Assembly: GCA_020352215.1 (NCBI GenBank)
Contig: CP070675.1
Span: 2,547,871-2,603,878, forward strand
Direction: 5' to 3'
Source of the DNA: Phycisphaerales bacterium
Lineage (GTDB): Bacteria; Planctomycetota; Phycisphaerae; Sedimentisphaerales; Anaerobacaceae
DNA length: 56,008 bases
This document shows, piece by piece, positions 24,851-32,905 of the stretch. The position numbers were made by a program, and so were the translations under genes. The first letter of the stretch is position 1, and each line of letters opens with the position of its first letter. The notes below the pieces were generated by a model. It did no database searches. It saw only the letters and a list, made by a program, of their open reading frames with translations, and was not told the origin of the DNA.

Positions 24851-26522
24851 ATTGTGCAGACAGGCTGAGCGGCACTACTATGACTTTCTCTCTGTTGAGA
24901 GCCGCAAGCTTGTGCCGGATTCTGTGGTCTCCCACATTTTGCAGTGCAGCCACTGCCAAGCACAGGTGGACCAGCTGGAAAGTGCGCTGTTGCCAGCCGA
25001 CGGTGCGGCCGAATCGAGCCAGCGACAGGCCGACCGTGCACTTACCGCCATGCTGAGACTTCACTTTGCCTATATGGGCAAGCAAGTGACTTGCACGGCA
25101 GTGAGGCCCTTTCTGGCGGGCATGTTGAATCCGATCCTGGAAATAAGTATACCGACTCCTATTACTGTTCATCTGGACAACTGTGCAAAATGTTCGCAGG
25201 ACCTTGAGGTGCTCCGAGGCCTGAACCTCAGCCAGAGGCAGTTGTGCCGACTGAGCCTGTTGCTTGGAGAAATGTCCGATTCGAACGGTGTGAGTTGCTC
25301 GGAGGCACGGGCTGTCACGCCCGCGATAGTCTCGATGGCCCTCGGCCAAACGAGCGAAGAAGTCCTCAAGCACGTGTGCACCTGCCCAGATTGTCGCAGA
25401 TCGCTCTATCGAGACCGGGATGCCGTCCGCAGAAAGTATGTGCGCGCCGGACGCGACCTCAACCGATTCCCGTGCGAGAAAGTGGTGACTTCTGATGTCT
25501 TTGACTATGTTGTGCCGTACGGCCTTGATCCTACGGATGATCAATATGGTGAATTTCGTGAGTCCCTCGCGTCCCATCTGCGCTGCTGCCCAACGTGCCT
25601 TGGCAAGATGCAGGAAGTGCACCGGACGGTCTACGGCATTTTGGAGCAGCCGGAATCCGGGGTGGCCACGACGTACTACACTGATAGGTCTGCCGATGCT
25701 CGCACCGCCGGGGAATCAGATGATCTCTACAGCGGCTTCCCGATCAGGGTACAGGTGAGCGGTGCAGAGAGCAAAGCAGGGGCCGGGCGGTCGGCTCCGC
25801 TGGCGGGTTGTCTTCTGACCATTAGGCAGGCAGCGTCAGCGAAGAGACTGAAGCCATTTCTCAAGCCCTTCGCGGCAGCAGCTGCCGTTATCATCATAGC
25901 GTCTGCGGTTTTCTTTAGTACATCAGCCACCGGGGCAACCGCGCTTGACGAAATCTACAGAGCCATCGAGGACATCAAGAACGTCCACATCGCAACTTCC
26001 GTCCCCGGCCAAAGTGAACCCATACAAGAAAAGTGGGTTTCGAGGACCATGAATGCCTACATGACCAAAACGGGGAGCGAGTTTGTCCTATGGGACCTTT
26101 CTAATGGTGTGAGGACGACAAGACAACTTGATGCAGCCACAACTGTGACCGCTCCATTAAGCGACGATTATGTTCCCGATATCGAGAGAAGAATGAGCGG
26201 TTCTCTCGGATTACTGCCGTTCCATGCGATATCCGACGTCCCCAAGGATGCTACGTGGAGTCCCGCGAGCGACGAGAACGTGGGGGTGACCGCCGGGGAT
26301 ACTCAAGTATGGGATCTGATGTGGGCCGACAAAGCCTCCGACGGTTCCACCGTGTTGAGGAAATGGACGGTCTTTACCGACGCCAAAACGAGCCTTCCTC
26401 AAAAGATCGAGCGATATCGGAGTCTGGGGCCGGCGGATGCATACATTCTGAGATCGGTGATGGTAATCGAGTATCTGAGCGATCGTGATATGCAGGACGT
26501 TGTCGAGAAGATGTCCTTGTGA
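24819..26522 (+). CDS. Membrane anti-sigma-like protein with four HxxxCxxC zinc motifs
   Basis: A 567-aa protein. Four copies of the zinc-binding anti-sigma signature HxxxCxxC lie in the N-terminal half: H39-C43-C46, H118-C122-C125, H185-C189-C192 and H253-C257-C260. Each is preceded by a Cys 25-34 residues earlier (C13, C92, C160, C219), the spacing expected of the fourth zinc ligand in a ZAS domain. A membrane helix spans about 350-368. The exported part (about 375-567) has a LolA-like or DUF2092-like look, starting ALDEIYRAIEDIKNVHIAT. Most ZAS proteins have one such domain, so four is unusual. It overlaps the sigma gene by 32 bases. An alternative ATG lies at 24828. Confidence 0.8.
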   Translation: MLTMIAFDPDRLCRQAERHYYDFLSVESRKLVPDSVVSHILQCSHCQAQVDQLESALLPADGAAESSQRQADRALTAMLRLHFAYMGKQVTCTAVRPFLAGMLNPILEISIPTPITVHLDNCAKCSQDLEVLRGLNLSQRQLCRLSLLLGEMSDSNGVSCSEARAVTPAIVSMALGQTSEEVLKHVCTCPDCRRSLYRDRDAVRRKYVRAGRDLNRFPCEKVVTSDVFDYVVPYGLDPTDDQYGEFRESLASHLRCCPTCLGKMQEVHRTVYGILEQPESGVATTYYTDRSADARTAGESDDLYSGFPIRVQVSGAESKAGAGRSAPLAGCLLTIRQAASAKRLKPFLKPFAAAAAVIIIASAVFFSTSATGATALDEIYRAIEDIKNVHIATSVPGQSEPIQEKWVSRTMNAYMTKTGSEFVLWDLSNGVRTTRQLDAATTVTAPLSDDYVPDIERRMSGSLGLLPFHAISDVPKDATWSPASDENVGVTAGDTQVWDLMWADKASDGSTVLRKWTVFTDAKTSLPQKIERYRSLGPADAYILRSVMVIEYLSDRDMQDVVEKMSL

Positions 26523-26616
26523 CGGTTTCCCTCTGTACCGCACCTCCCACGCATTGTGGGCGACGTAGGCAGGTGTGATAGACTATCACTACTTTCCGCT
26601 CACAAAGACGGAGACT

Positions 26617-27411
26617 TCATCTTGGCACCCAAAGCGGGCTCTGGTTTCTATAGACGTCATCCACCTTCTCGACAAACAGGTCATCGGCCCTTACTCGGTC
26701 TGTGTGGCCGTCGACAAAGCCGACGTTGACGGTCTTATTCGGATGGCGGCCACCAAAAGCGTCCAATTCCTGGCCGGGCCATATATCTTTGTCCTCGTTG
26801 ATCCAGAGACCAGGTACATAGGCCATGTCTTCTCTCGTGCTTCCAAGGGCGGTCGGTGGGGCATCCGTTGCGTGCCACCAGGTTATCGTACTGTAGCCGC
26901 TGTCCATGATGAGCAGTGTTTCACTGGAACGCCATACGTCTCCAGTGCATAATGGCCTGCCAACAAATTCCCAACGGCTTTCGCTACCGCTCGAGCGTTT
27001 GCATACAGACTCGTTTACGCCATAACTGCCACAAAGGACGTTCCTTCGCAGCCTAGGGTCTCTTAGCTCTCTGGACGGACACCAGAGAACTGAGACTCTA
27101 TGAAGCTGCGTTCTTGAGTAGTCGGTGATATGGTTAAACCACCACCATCCTGCTCTATCAAACACAGGGTCTCCCGCAAAGCCTCCCGGGGGCTCCTCCA
27201 CAAAGCTCTCATGAAGACTGTGTGGAAAGGTCTGGTTTTCGGTCTCGTACAAAGCCAGACCGAGCACTAATTGCTTGACATTGGACCCACATCGAACGGC
27301 TTTGGCCAACCGCCTCGAACGCTGCAATGAGGCCATCAAGACAGCGAGGAGAAGCGATGTTACAGCAATAACGACAAGTAGTTCAATCAGAGTGAAGCCC
27401 GACCGTCTCAT
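26617..27411 (-). CDS. Type IV pilin-like / DUF1559-like secreted pseudopilin
   Basis: A 264-aa protein with a class III prepilin signal: MRRSGFTLIELLVVIAV, cleavage expected before Phe6, with the conserved Glu at mature position 5. A long amphipathic helix follows (SLLLAVLMASLQRSRRLAKAV), then a globular domain. The late VGFVDGHTDRV is the H-x9-DG-like motif of planctomycete DUF1559-type pseudopilins. Such proteins are numerous in planctomycetes, and their targets are unknown. It lies 217 bases downstream of the C39-like gene on the same strand and may be co-expressed with it. There is no obvious Shine-Dalgarno. Confidence 0.85.
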   Translation of the reverse strand: MRRSGFTLIELLVVIAVTSLLLAVLMASLQRSRRLAKAVRCGSNVKQLVLGLALYETENQTFPHSLHESFVEEPPGGFAGDPVFDRAGWWWFNHITDYSRTQLHRVSVLWCPSRELRDPRLRRNVLCGSYGVNESVCKRSSGSESRWEFVGRPLCTGDVWRSSETLLIMDSGYSTITWWHATDAPPTALGSTREDMAYVPGLWINEDKDIWPGQELDAFGGRHPNKTVNVGFVDGHTDRVRADDLFVEKVDDVYRNQSPLWVPR

Positions 27412-27628
27412 CGTCTACTATTCTACGGTTGCTACTGCAACAGATCAAGAGAATGGCCCGGTTTCTCTCTACCGCGAATCTCTCAAAGGCCGGGCCGAGA
27501 ACTGATTTGAAGCCTAGGTCGCCCACTTTGGGCTCCTGATCCGACTTGTAAACCCAAGCTTCAAATGTCGACATCTTCGAACAGGTATCAAGAAGCCTCA
27601 CAAATCCGCCCTGTTCCCTTTGGCACCA

Positions 27629-29446
27629 CTACCACGGAGGCTGACATGCCCACATGTAGTACAGCGTAAAAGGGTACGACCAATTGCACATATAAGGGTA
27701 TTGGGTGTCCTCTATGCAGGGACTTTCCGCCAATCGGAGCACCCAATCGATGGAGCAACTGCCGCTCGGAGCAGCCTCGCACCCCCATCGCTCAGGCCAG
27801 TACTCAAACCAGCCGCCACACTCGCCGCCGACGGAATCGCAGTGTATCACGCGCTCGTTCTGGATCTTCTTGGTACATGAATAGCCACCAGTTCCGAGTA
27901 CAGCAGCCATTTCATCAGTTTCTATTTCGACGAAGTTGCCCTGCAGTTTGATGGACTGGTTCGAAATCAGAAGGGCCGTGCCTTCGGGCCAATCCATGCC
28001 AAAAAAGCTCAGATCGGTAGGATAGCAGAATTTGTGGCTTGCCAAGTCTATGCACCACACGGACTCATTGTCGATTCCTCCGAGGACGACAAAATGATCC
28101 CTGCCGGGAAGGTGCAGGATCGCCTCACAGCCGGTCAGATTTGTTAATGTTTCGATATCCGTCTTGACGGCTCGACAGTAAAGGCCCAGGCGTTTCATGA
28201 GCTCCTTCATGGAGTAAAGACTTGTGGTTCCATTCAGGTCGGTAACGAGTTGAGCGAGCTGTTGGTCCGTAACGTCTTTGCCCAACTTTGACATGGCGCA
28301 TTTTGCCGATGCAGTCGCACAGTTCTGGGGATAAGCTCCTTCGGTCGCGGCGTAGGCCAGCCTTTCGGCCAAGAGTACGTTTGTGTCGATCATCTGCGTG
28401 CAGCGGTACATCAAAGGCTTGTCCGTGACATGGGAGGAGTACTCTACCCACGCATCGTCCTCATACTTGACGCTGAAACTCTCAGGCGGTGGAGTATCAC
28501 ACGTGACCGCGGTGATGTTCCAAAGGTCGTAGGCCACTACTCTATCTGAGCTACCATCGAGTCGCTCTACCAGGATAGTACCAGGGACCCAGTTGCCTGA
28601 TACAAGGCTGTAATCAGAGTACCGTCTGGAGATAACCGAGTCATCACGTCCGGTTACGAGACAGGATATCGTGGCGAAATCTTTTTCCGGGTCCAATACA
28701 AGGAGCATTTGGGAGCCGTCTGGATTCTCGAGCGTTATATGTATTTGGGTTACGCCGTCGACTCGTTTTTCGAAGGCGGAGGAGGCAGCACTCGTGAGGC
28801 TCTCATACGTGTAACGGCCATACCCCCAGGGGATGAGTCCGGCAGTCAGCGGGCCGTTGACAACGGCGGAGATTTTGCCTGTTGAATCAACTGTTGCGTG
28901 GTTACCGGGGAGAGAATACATCGTGTACTCTGTACCGTTCCAGACAAATATGCGCCTGGCGTTCCAGTCCAGATCAAAGTGTTTGGCCATGAAGTTACCC
29001 TGCAATTCGACAGGCAGGGCGACGGAATCCGAGCGCGAGTCCACGTTGATCTCCCAGTAGAATTTCTCGCCGTCATACCTCACGACGACGCTGGATTTCA
29101 TCGTGTGTTCGTTGCCGAGTTTGTAGCGGACATTGAATGGTATCGCGTCGAGCCTCATTTTTTGGAGATGTTCGGTCAACTCTGGCTTGTTCGGGTTGCT
29201 TCGGTATTCTTGAATTCTTGTGCTGATCTCCGCCCTGATCTCACTTGGATCTGTCTCTGTGGGGGCCCGGTACTCTTCATGTGCGGCTTCAATTGTGCCT
29301 TCAGGTATCCAGGTCTTCTTGGGGTGGCTCGTAAGTTGGCGGAAGATCGGCAGAATCTCTTTTCGCTCCAACTCTCTGTCTGCAACGGCAACGCAATTAA
29401 CAGATAATAGGAACGCGACTGCAAATGAAATAGACCTTGTTTTCAT
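27629..29446 (-). CDS. Secreted protein with C39-like cysteine peptidase domain and Cys-rich tail
   Basis: A 605-aa protein with a signal peptide (1-22). Residues about 25-340 form an unrecognised, probably beta-rich LolA/DUF-like domain. Residues about 370-495 resemble a C39 papain-like peptidase: YPQNCATASAKCAMSKLG (C376, with Q374 as possible oxyanion residue), GRDHFVVLGGI (H451) and VWCIDLA (D467). Residues 505-519 (FVEIETDEMAAVLGT) fit the spacing of a double-glycine bacteriocin leader, with I508, E512, M513, V516 and G518, though T replaces the last Gly. The following 85 residues have eight Cys (524, 536, 543, 556, 564, 577, 587, 601) and many aromatics. AAGGAGGAGG precedes the ATG. Processing of its own tail is a hypothesis. 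Confidence 0.72.
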   Translation of the reverse strand: MKTRSISFAVAFLLSVNCVAVADRELERKEILPIFRQLTSHPKKTWIPEGTIEAAHEEYRAPTETDPSEIRAEISTRIQEYRSNPNKPELTEHLQKMRLDAIPFNVRYKLGNEHTMKSSVVVRYDGEKFYWEINVDSRSDSVALPVELQGNFMAKHFDLDWNARRIFVWNGTEYTMYSLPGNHATVDSTGKISAVVNGPLTAGLIPWGYGRYTYESLTSAASSAFEKRVDGVTQIHITLENPDGSQMLLVLDPEKDFATISCLVTGRDDSVISRRYSDYSLVSGNWVPGTILVERLDGSSDRVVAYDLWNITAVTCDTPPPESFSVKYEDDAWVEYSSHVTDKPLMYRCTQMIDTNVLLAERLAYAATEGAYPQNCATASAKCAMSKLGKDVTDQQLAQLVTDLNGTTSLYSMKELMKRLGLYCRAVKTDIETLTNLTGCEAILHLPGRDHFVVLGGIDNESVWCIDLASHKFCYPTDLSFFGMDWPEGTALLISNQSIKLQGNFVEIETDEMAAVLGTGGYSCTKKIQNERVIHCDSVGGECGGWFEYWPERWGCEAAPSGSCSIDWVLRLAESPCIEDTQYPYMCNWSYPFTLYYMWACQPPW

Positions 29447-29749
29447 GGCTACCTCCTCCTTCCGTTAGGGTCGGCTCAGAGACCGGCTGTTCAGGATTGC
29501 TCAGTTCACACGGTCATCCGTGAACATACACTCCACAAAGAAAGCGATTCTGGACGGGGTAGTGTTGACGCTTTTTCCAGAATTTTCGGAAAAAAAAGAT
29601 CCGACCTTTAGAAGGAAAGTCCGGGATGTTATGGAGGTTTTAGGGCATTAGCCCCGCCGTGGTCCAAGCCATGCGTCGGTGCGGAGGCAGTTCAAGTGTC
29701 TTCAGGCGGGGAATTGGGGAATGACGGTGAGCGATGTAGCACGTCAGTG
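29447..29749. other. Intergenic region between the C39-like and dockerin genes
   Basis: About 300 bases without a gene. They contain an imperfect inverted repeat at about 29506-29527 (GTTCACACGG / CCGTGAAC) and an A/T-rich palindrome at 29572-29594 (TTTTTCC / GGAAAAA). The promoter of the C39-like gene should lie here; none is clear. The sequence TCATCCGTGAA at about 29511 recurs near 30928, in the gap upstream of the dockerin gene. Confidence 0.35.
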
Positions 29750-30655
29750 CTATTTTTCGGTGGTCTGGAGCCAATAGTCGGCGAACAGCATAAGATCATC
29801 GGCGGCGACCTTTCCGTCCGCGTCCAGATCGGTGCCCTGGCACCATTCGGGGCCGACGCAGTTAGTTCCTTGCCAACGTAGGGCAAGGATTGCAAGATCG
29901 CCAGAATCGACTCGGGTATCTGCGTTGAAATCGCGCGTGCGGGCGTGAAAGTCGGTTGTCTGGAGCCAATAGTCGGCGAATAGCGTGAAGTCCTTGGCGT
30001 TGAGGGCTCCGTTCATATCAAGATCTGTGCCCCGGCACCAGTCGGGCTCGACGCAGTTGGTTCTTAGCCAATGTGCAGCAAGGACTGCAAGATCGCCAGA
30101 ATCCACCTGTGTATCCCCGCTGAAATCACGTGTGGGGATGTGGAAGAATGACTGAGTGCAGATTTCGTACATCTTCGGGGGATGCGGCCTGTCGTCGACG
30201 TACTGATAGAACTCCACACCGCAATCACCTACGCCTGTGGCCTGGTAATCAATAATGAACCAGTCACCGGCCACTGCCGTACGGTGGCCATACAAATCGA
30301 AACCACCTCGTACAGCATCGGCGTGCTCATACACGTTGGCATACTCGCCCGCGGCTTCAAAACGAGAGCCTGACCAATCCCCGGTGGCCTCGTTGTAATC
30401 CCTTGCTGATAGAACTCCCTGATTTCTGTATTCCTCCGTGATGAACAGACAACTGTCAAAGGATCCGTCGCTATCCGAGCTGACAATAATCGTAAGCTTA
30501 GTTCCGACCATGATATCACGGTACACATGGGGGACGTTGGGATCAGCGAGCGCAAGAGGTGTGACGCCATCAGCCAGGCACACCCTGGCCGAAAGGCCTG
30601 CTTCGGCCACTGAAGCCACGCTCAGCACCAAAATCAGCACTCCTTGTATCTTCAT
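29750..30655 (-). CDS. Secreted protein with two dockerin-type I repeats
   Basis: A 301-aa protein with a signal peptide (MKIQGVLILVLSVASVAEAG). Residues 21-170 are an unrecognised extracellular domain. Two tandem dockerin-like modules fill the C-terminus, about 175-232 and 241-299. Each has two EF-hand-like loops, such as DFSGDTQVDSGDLAVL with DLDMNGALNAKDFTLF, and DFNADTRVDSGDLAIL with DLDADGKVAADDLMLF. Each ends in LFADYWLQTT and has a Cys-x5-Cys insert between its halves. In planctomycetes such domains are frequent on secreted proteins without cellulosomes, probably as calcium-dependent anchoring or folding modules. The ATG at 30655 has AGAGGG seven bases upstream, chosen over an open extension to 30745. 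Confidence 0.8.
   Translation of the reverse strand: MKIQGVLILVLSVASVAEAGLSARVCLADGVTPLALADPNVPHVYRDIMVGTKLTIIVSSDSDGSFDSCLFITEEYRNQGVLSARDYNEATGDWSGSRFEAAGEYANVYEHADAVRGGFDLYGHRTAVAGDWFIIDYQATGVGDCGVEFYQYVDDRPHPPKMYEICTQSFFHIPTRDFSGDTQVDSGDLAVLAAHWLRTNCVEPDWCRGTDLDMNGALNAKDFTLFADYWLQTTDFHARTRDFNADTRVDSGDLAILALRWQGTNCVGPEWCQGTDLDADGKVAADDLMLFADYWLQTTEK
29762..30127 (-). repeat. Tandem duplication encoding the two dockerin modules
   Basis: Units at about 29960-30127 and 29762-29932 encode near-identical modules. Runs of identical DNA remain, for example CTGGAGCCAATAGTCGGCGA near 29765 and 29961, so the duplication looks fairly recent. Confidence 0.75.
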
Positions 30656-31082
30656 AAGTCGCCCTCTCCGGCATGACCGTCCGACGATGGGAAACAGAGA
30701 ACGACATCGCAGGCCACCGGAATTCGTCCGCTCACTTGGTATCATTCGTCCTCCTCGTCTCTATCCACACAACCGGTTAGTGTACTCGAATTGCGTCCGA
30801 AAATCAAAGAATTTCACGGAAATGCGTCAGTTGATGCCCTTGAGCGGCCGTCAAGGCGGTTTGGAGCCGGACGTCCCAAACTGGGTTAACAACGCCTGAG
30901 CCCAATTTTCTCGCACGAGCCTCGATCATCCGTGAAGAATATCTGCAGAAAACAGTCAACGAAATGGCCGCGTCGTTCGCCTTTACTTTTAGTGGTTGTT
31001 AATGCACGCGACCCGGCCCCATAGGCGGGGGTGTGTGGGCTGGGTTGTCATTGCAGGAAGAGACCTACAGCCGGAGTGTGTT
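30656..31082. other. Divergent intergenic region, dockerin gene to WYL regulator
   Basis: About 430 bases with no gene. It holds the start regions of both flanking genes and the dyad at 30838-30856. The plus-strand frame of the regulator is open back to 30996, but that extension has no recognisable domain. Confidence 0.4.
30838..30856. promoter_or_regulatory. Possible operator dyad CCTTGA-N7-TCAAGG
   Basis: A perfect 6-bp inverted repeat with a GC-rich 7-base centre between two divergent genes, one of which encodes a DNA-binding WYL regulator. Its use as an operator is a guess from position and symmetry. Confidence 0.25.
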
Positions 31083-32057
31083 GTGATACGTAAGCGTTTC
31101 AGAAGAATGCTGCGAATCCTGCCTGCACTGAGGTCGGGCCGAGCCAACATAGTAAACGAGTTGGCCGCGTTCTTCAATGTGAGCAGGCGGACGGTTCGTC
31201 GCGATTTGCGACAAGCCAGGGAAGACTGCACCCCGAACTACTATGATCCGAATACGGGCCTCTGCGACACGGGCCAGGATTCTGACATCCCGGCCATCAA
31301 TTTGAACCGCCCAGAGGCAATGTTATTGCTGCTACTTGCTTACAGGGCGGCAGACTGCTTCGGCGCTCCACTGCGAGATTCGACTCTGCGTGCCGCAAGC
31401 AAGGTAGAAAACACTTTGTCTGCTGAAACGCGGCAGTTCTGCCAGGCCTATATGCGGACTGTAACCATAAAAACCGGGCCACACCCGCACCTGGATCCTG
31501 GAGACCGCACGTTCTGGCGGCTCGTGGATGCCGTGCGCAGGCAACGAATGGTGAATATCAGATATCGTCCAGAACTGGCCCAAAGTGACGTACTCACTGA
31601 TTTGAGTCCATACCATCTTGTATACGATGAGCGTGCCTGGCATGTAATAGGCAGGTCAAGTCTGCACAACAGCACCTGTACATTCAAGTTGAGTCGGATC
31701 AAAGAGTTAGGAGTGTTGAGCAAGTTCTTCGCCGGGGCCGAGGACTTCGACGTGAATGAGTACCTTGGCAAGGCTTGGTCAATGGTGCCAGAAGGCAAGC
31801 TCTACGACGTCAAGCTGAGATTTCTGCCGGAGGTCGCCCCCGATGTTTCCGAGATTCAATGGCACGGCACACAGCGTGTCAGCTTTGATGCTGATGGCTC
31901 TGCGATCCTTGAGTTTTGTGTTGATGGGCTCAGTGAGATCACCTGGTGGATTATGAGCTATGGGGACAAGGTCCAGGTTCTTGGCCCGAAGGTGCTCTGC
32001 CAAAGGATCATCGAGATAGCCCGAAACATGATCTCCGGCGAAAGCATGCCTTTCTGA
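31083..32057 (+). CDS. WYL-domain transcriptional regulator (YafY/DeoR type)
   Basis: A 325-aa protein. The N-terminal helix-turn-helix is at about 15-45 (IVNELAAFFNVSRRTVRRDLRQA). A linker with LNRPEAMLLLLLAYRAAD follows. A WYL domain lies at about 150-220 (MVNIRYRP, LSPYHLVYDERAWHVIG, TFKLSRIKEL), and the C-terminal WCX-like extension holds VKLRFLPEVAPDVSEIQWH and VLGPKVL. WYL regulators sense small ligands, often nucleotides, and control defence, metabolic or stress genes. GGAG six bases before the GTG at 31083 decides this start; the helix-turn-helix then begins close to the N-terminus, as is normal. It diverges from the dockerin gene. Confidence 0.85.
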   Translation: MIRKRFRRMLRILPALRSGRANIVNELAAFFNVSRRTVRRDLRQAREDCTPNYYDPNTGLCDTGQDSDIPAINLNRPEAMLLLLLAYRAADCFGAPLRDSTLRAASKVENTLSAETRQFCQAYMRTVTIKTGPHPHLDPGDRTFWRLVDAVRRQRMVNIRYRPELAQSDVLTDLSPYHLVYDERAWHVIGRSSLHNSTCTFKLSRIKELGVLSKFFAGAEDFDVNEYLGKAWSMVPEGKLYDVKLRFLPEVAPDVSEIQWHGTQRVSFDADGSAILEFCVDGLSEITWWIMSYGDKVQVLGPKVLCQRIIEIARNMISGESMPF

Positions 32058-32198
32058 GGGCACAGCGGCCGAAAAAATGGCCACAGCCGCGAGCGTTCCA
32101 TAGCAAGAATGGCCGCGCGGGAATACACGGTGTTGACTTGCTTGGCCTCCCTGTTGGCTGAATTCGCCCAAGTCTGGTTCCAAAGCCGGGGGCTTCTT

Positions 32199-32485
32199 GT
32201 ATATATCCCCTGTTTCGGACTCTGCTGGATCGAAGGTTTCCCGGTCCAGCCGCATCTGCACTATCTGGTCCGATTTCAGGTCTATAGGTTTGCCTTCAAG
32301 GCTCTGCTCGATGTCCAGGAAGTGATAGTTGTCAGACTCGCCTTCTGAGCGACGGCCCGGGACATATGCCAACGGAACACACAATGCGGGCTCAAAACCC
32401 TCTCGTCGTCGCTCGCACGGTAGATAAGCCTGACTTTCCTTCGCTCTTCGATTGCCCGAACAAAGTAAGCGTGGTCATGGTGCAT
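32199..32485 (-). pseudogene. Possible frameshifted small WYL-like gene
   Basis: Two overlapping minus-strand frames together read like a short WYL-type protein. One gives FVRAIEERRKVRLIYRASDD followed by ERVLSPHCVFRW, up to about 32370. The other continues with ESDNYHFLDIEQSLEG and MRLDRETFDP, in the order expected of a small one-domain WYL protein. Neither frame alone is complete, and the second runs on into the antisense of the WYL regulator gene. A single-base deletion or sequencing error near 32340-32380 would explain this. The call rests on motif order only. Confidence 0.4.
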
Positions 32486-32599
32486 GGGAATCTTCCCCTT
32501 CCAAGTCAAGAATGACTGGAGGCCCGCAACAGAGCGGGGCGACATGTCCGCGCGTTTCTCGGAGACCCTTAAAACGTGACTAAAGCCCCTTGGGGATTG

Positions 32600-32797
32600 T
32601 CATGGCTCTCGAGCTTGTTTCTGTGAGGACTCGAAATCGCAGCACGTTCTGTCGGCCCACCTGAAAACGGGGCCACCTTTCCCGCGAATCGCACAGTCAC
32701 CGTCTGCCTCCGTTCTGACGCAGAAACCCCACGTTTGGTCCCCCATAGACGTCAGAGCGGGGTCGAAATATTGACAATTTCTGCAGATTCTCTCCAT
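32600..32797 (-). CDS. Small Cys-rich (CxxC...CC) protein
   Basis: A 65-aa protein starting MERICRNCQYFDP, with a mid WGFCVR and late FRWADRTCCDFE. The pattern C-x2-C-x-[YF]F...G-x-C...[FW]...D-x-x-C-x-x-[FY] is that of a widespread small metal-binding family, usually ending in DWCGEF, found in phages and many bacteria. It probably binds zinc or an iron centre; the function is unknown. The frame is open upstream to 32905, but the conserved region starts at 32797, so that ATG is chosen. The Shine-Dalgarno is weak. Confidence 0.5.
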   Translation of the reverse strand: MERICRNCQYFDPALTSMGDQTWGFCVRTEADGDCAIRGKGGPVFRWADRTCCDFESSQKQAREP

Positions 32798-32905
32798 AGT
32801 TATCGGCCACTTGGCCGACTTTTGCTCCATCATCGATGGAGGCCGGACAAACAACAAAAACTTTGGGCTTATTGTCACGGCTGCAAGAAACCAGGCGACC
32901 TGCAC

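Noticed and set aside
29572..29594. A/T-rich palindrome TTTTTCC-N9-GGAAAAA as a terminator
   Set aside because: It is not followed by a T run on either strand and has only two G-C pairs.
29613..29625. GGAAAGTCCGGG resembles the start of RNase P RNA
   Set aside because: The gap is only about 300 bases and the other conserved RNase P segments are not visible.
31779..32384. A full 201-codon minus-strand gene
   Set aside because: Only its first 60 or so codons look like protein; the rest is antisense to the WYL regulator, so it was treated as part of a possible frameshifted gene.
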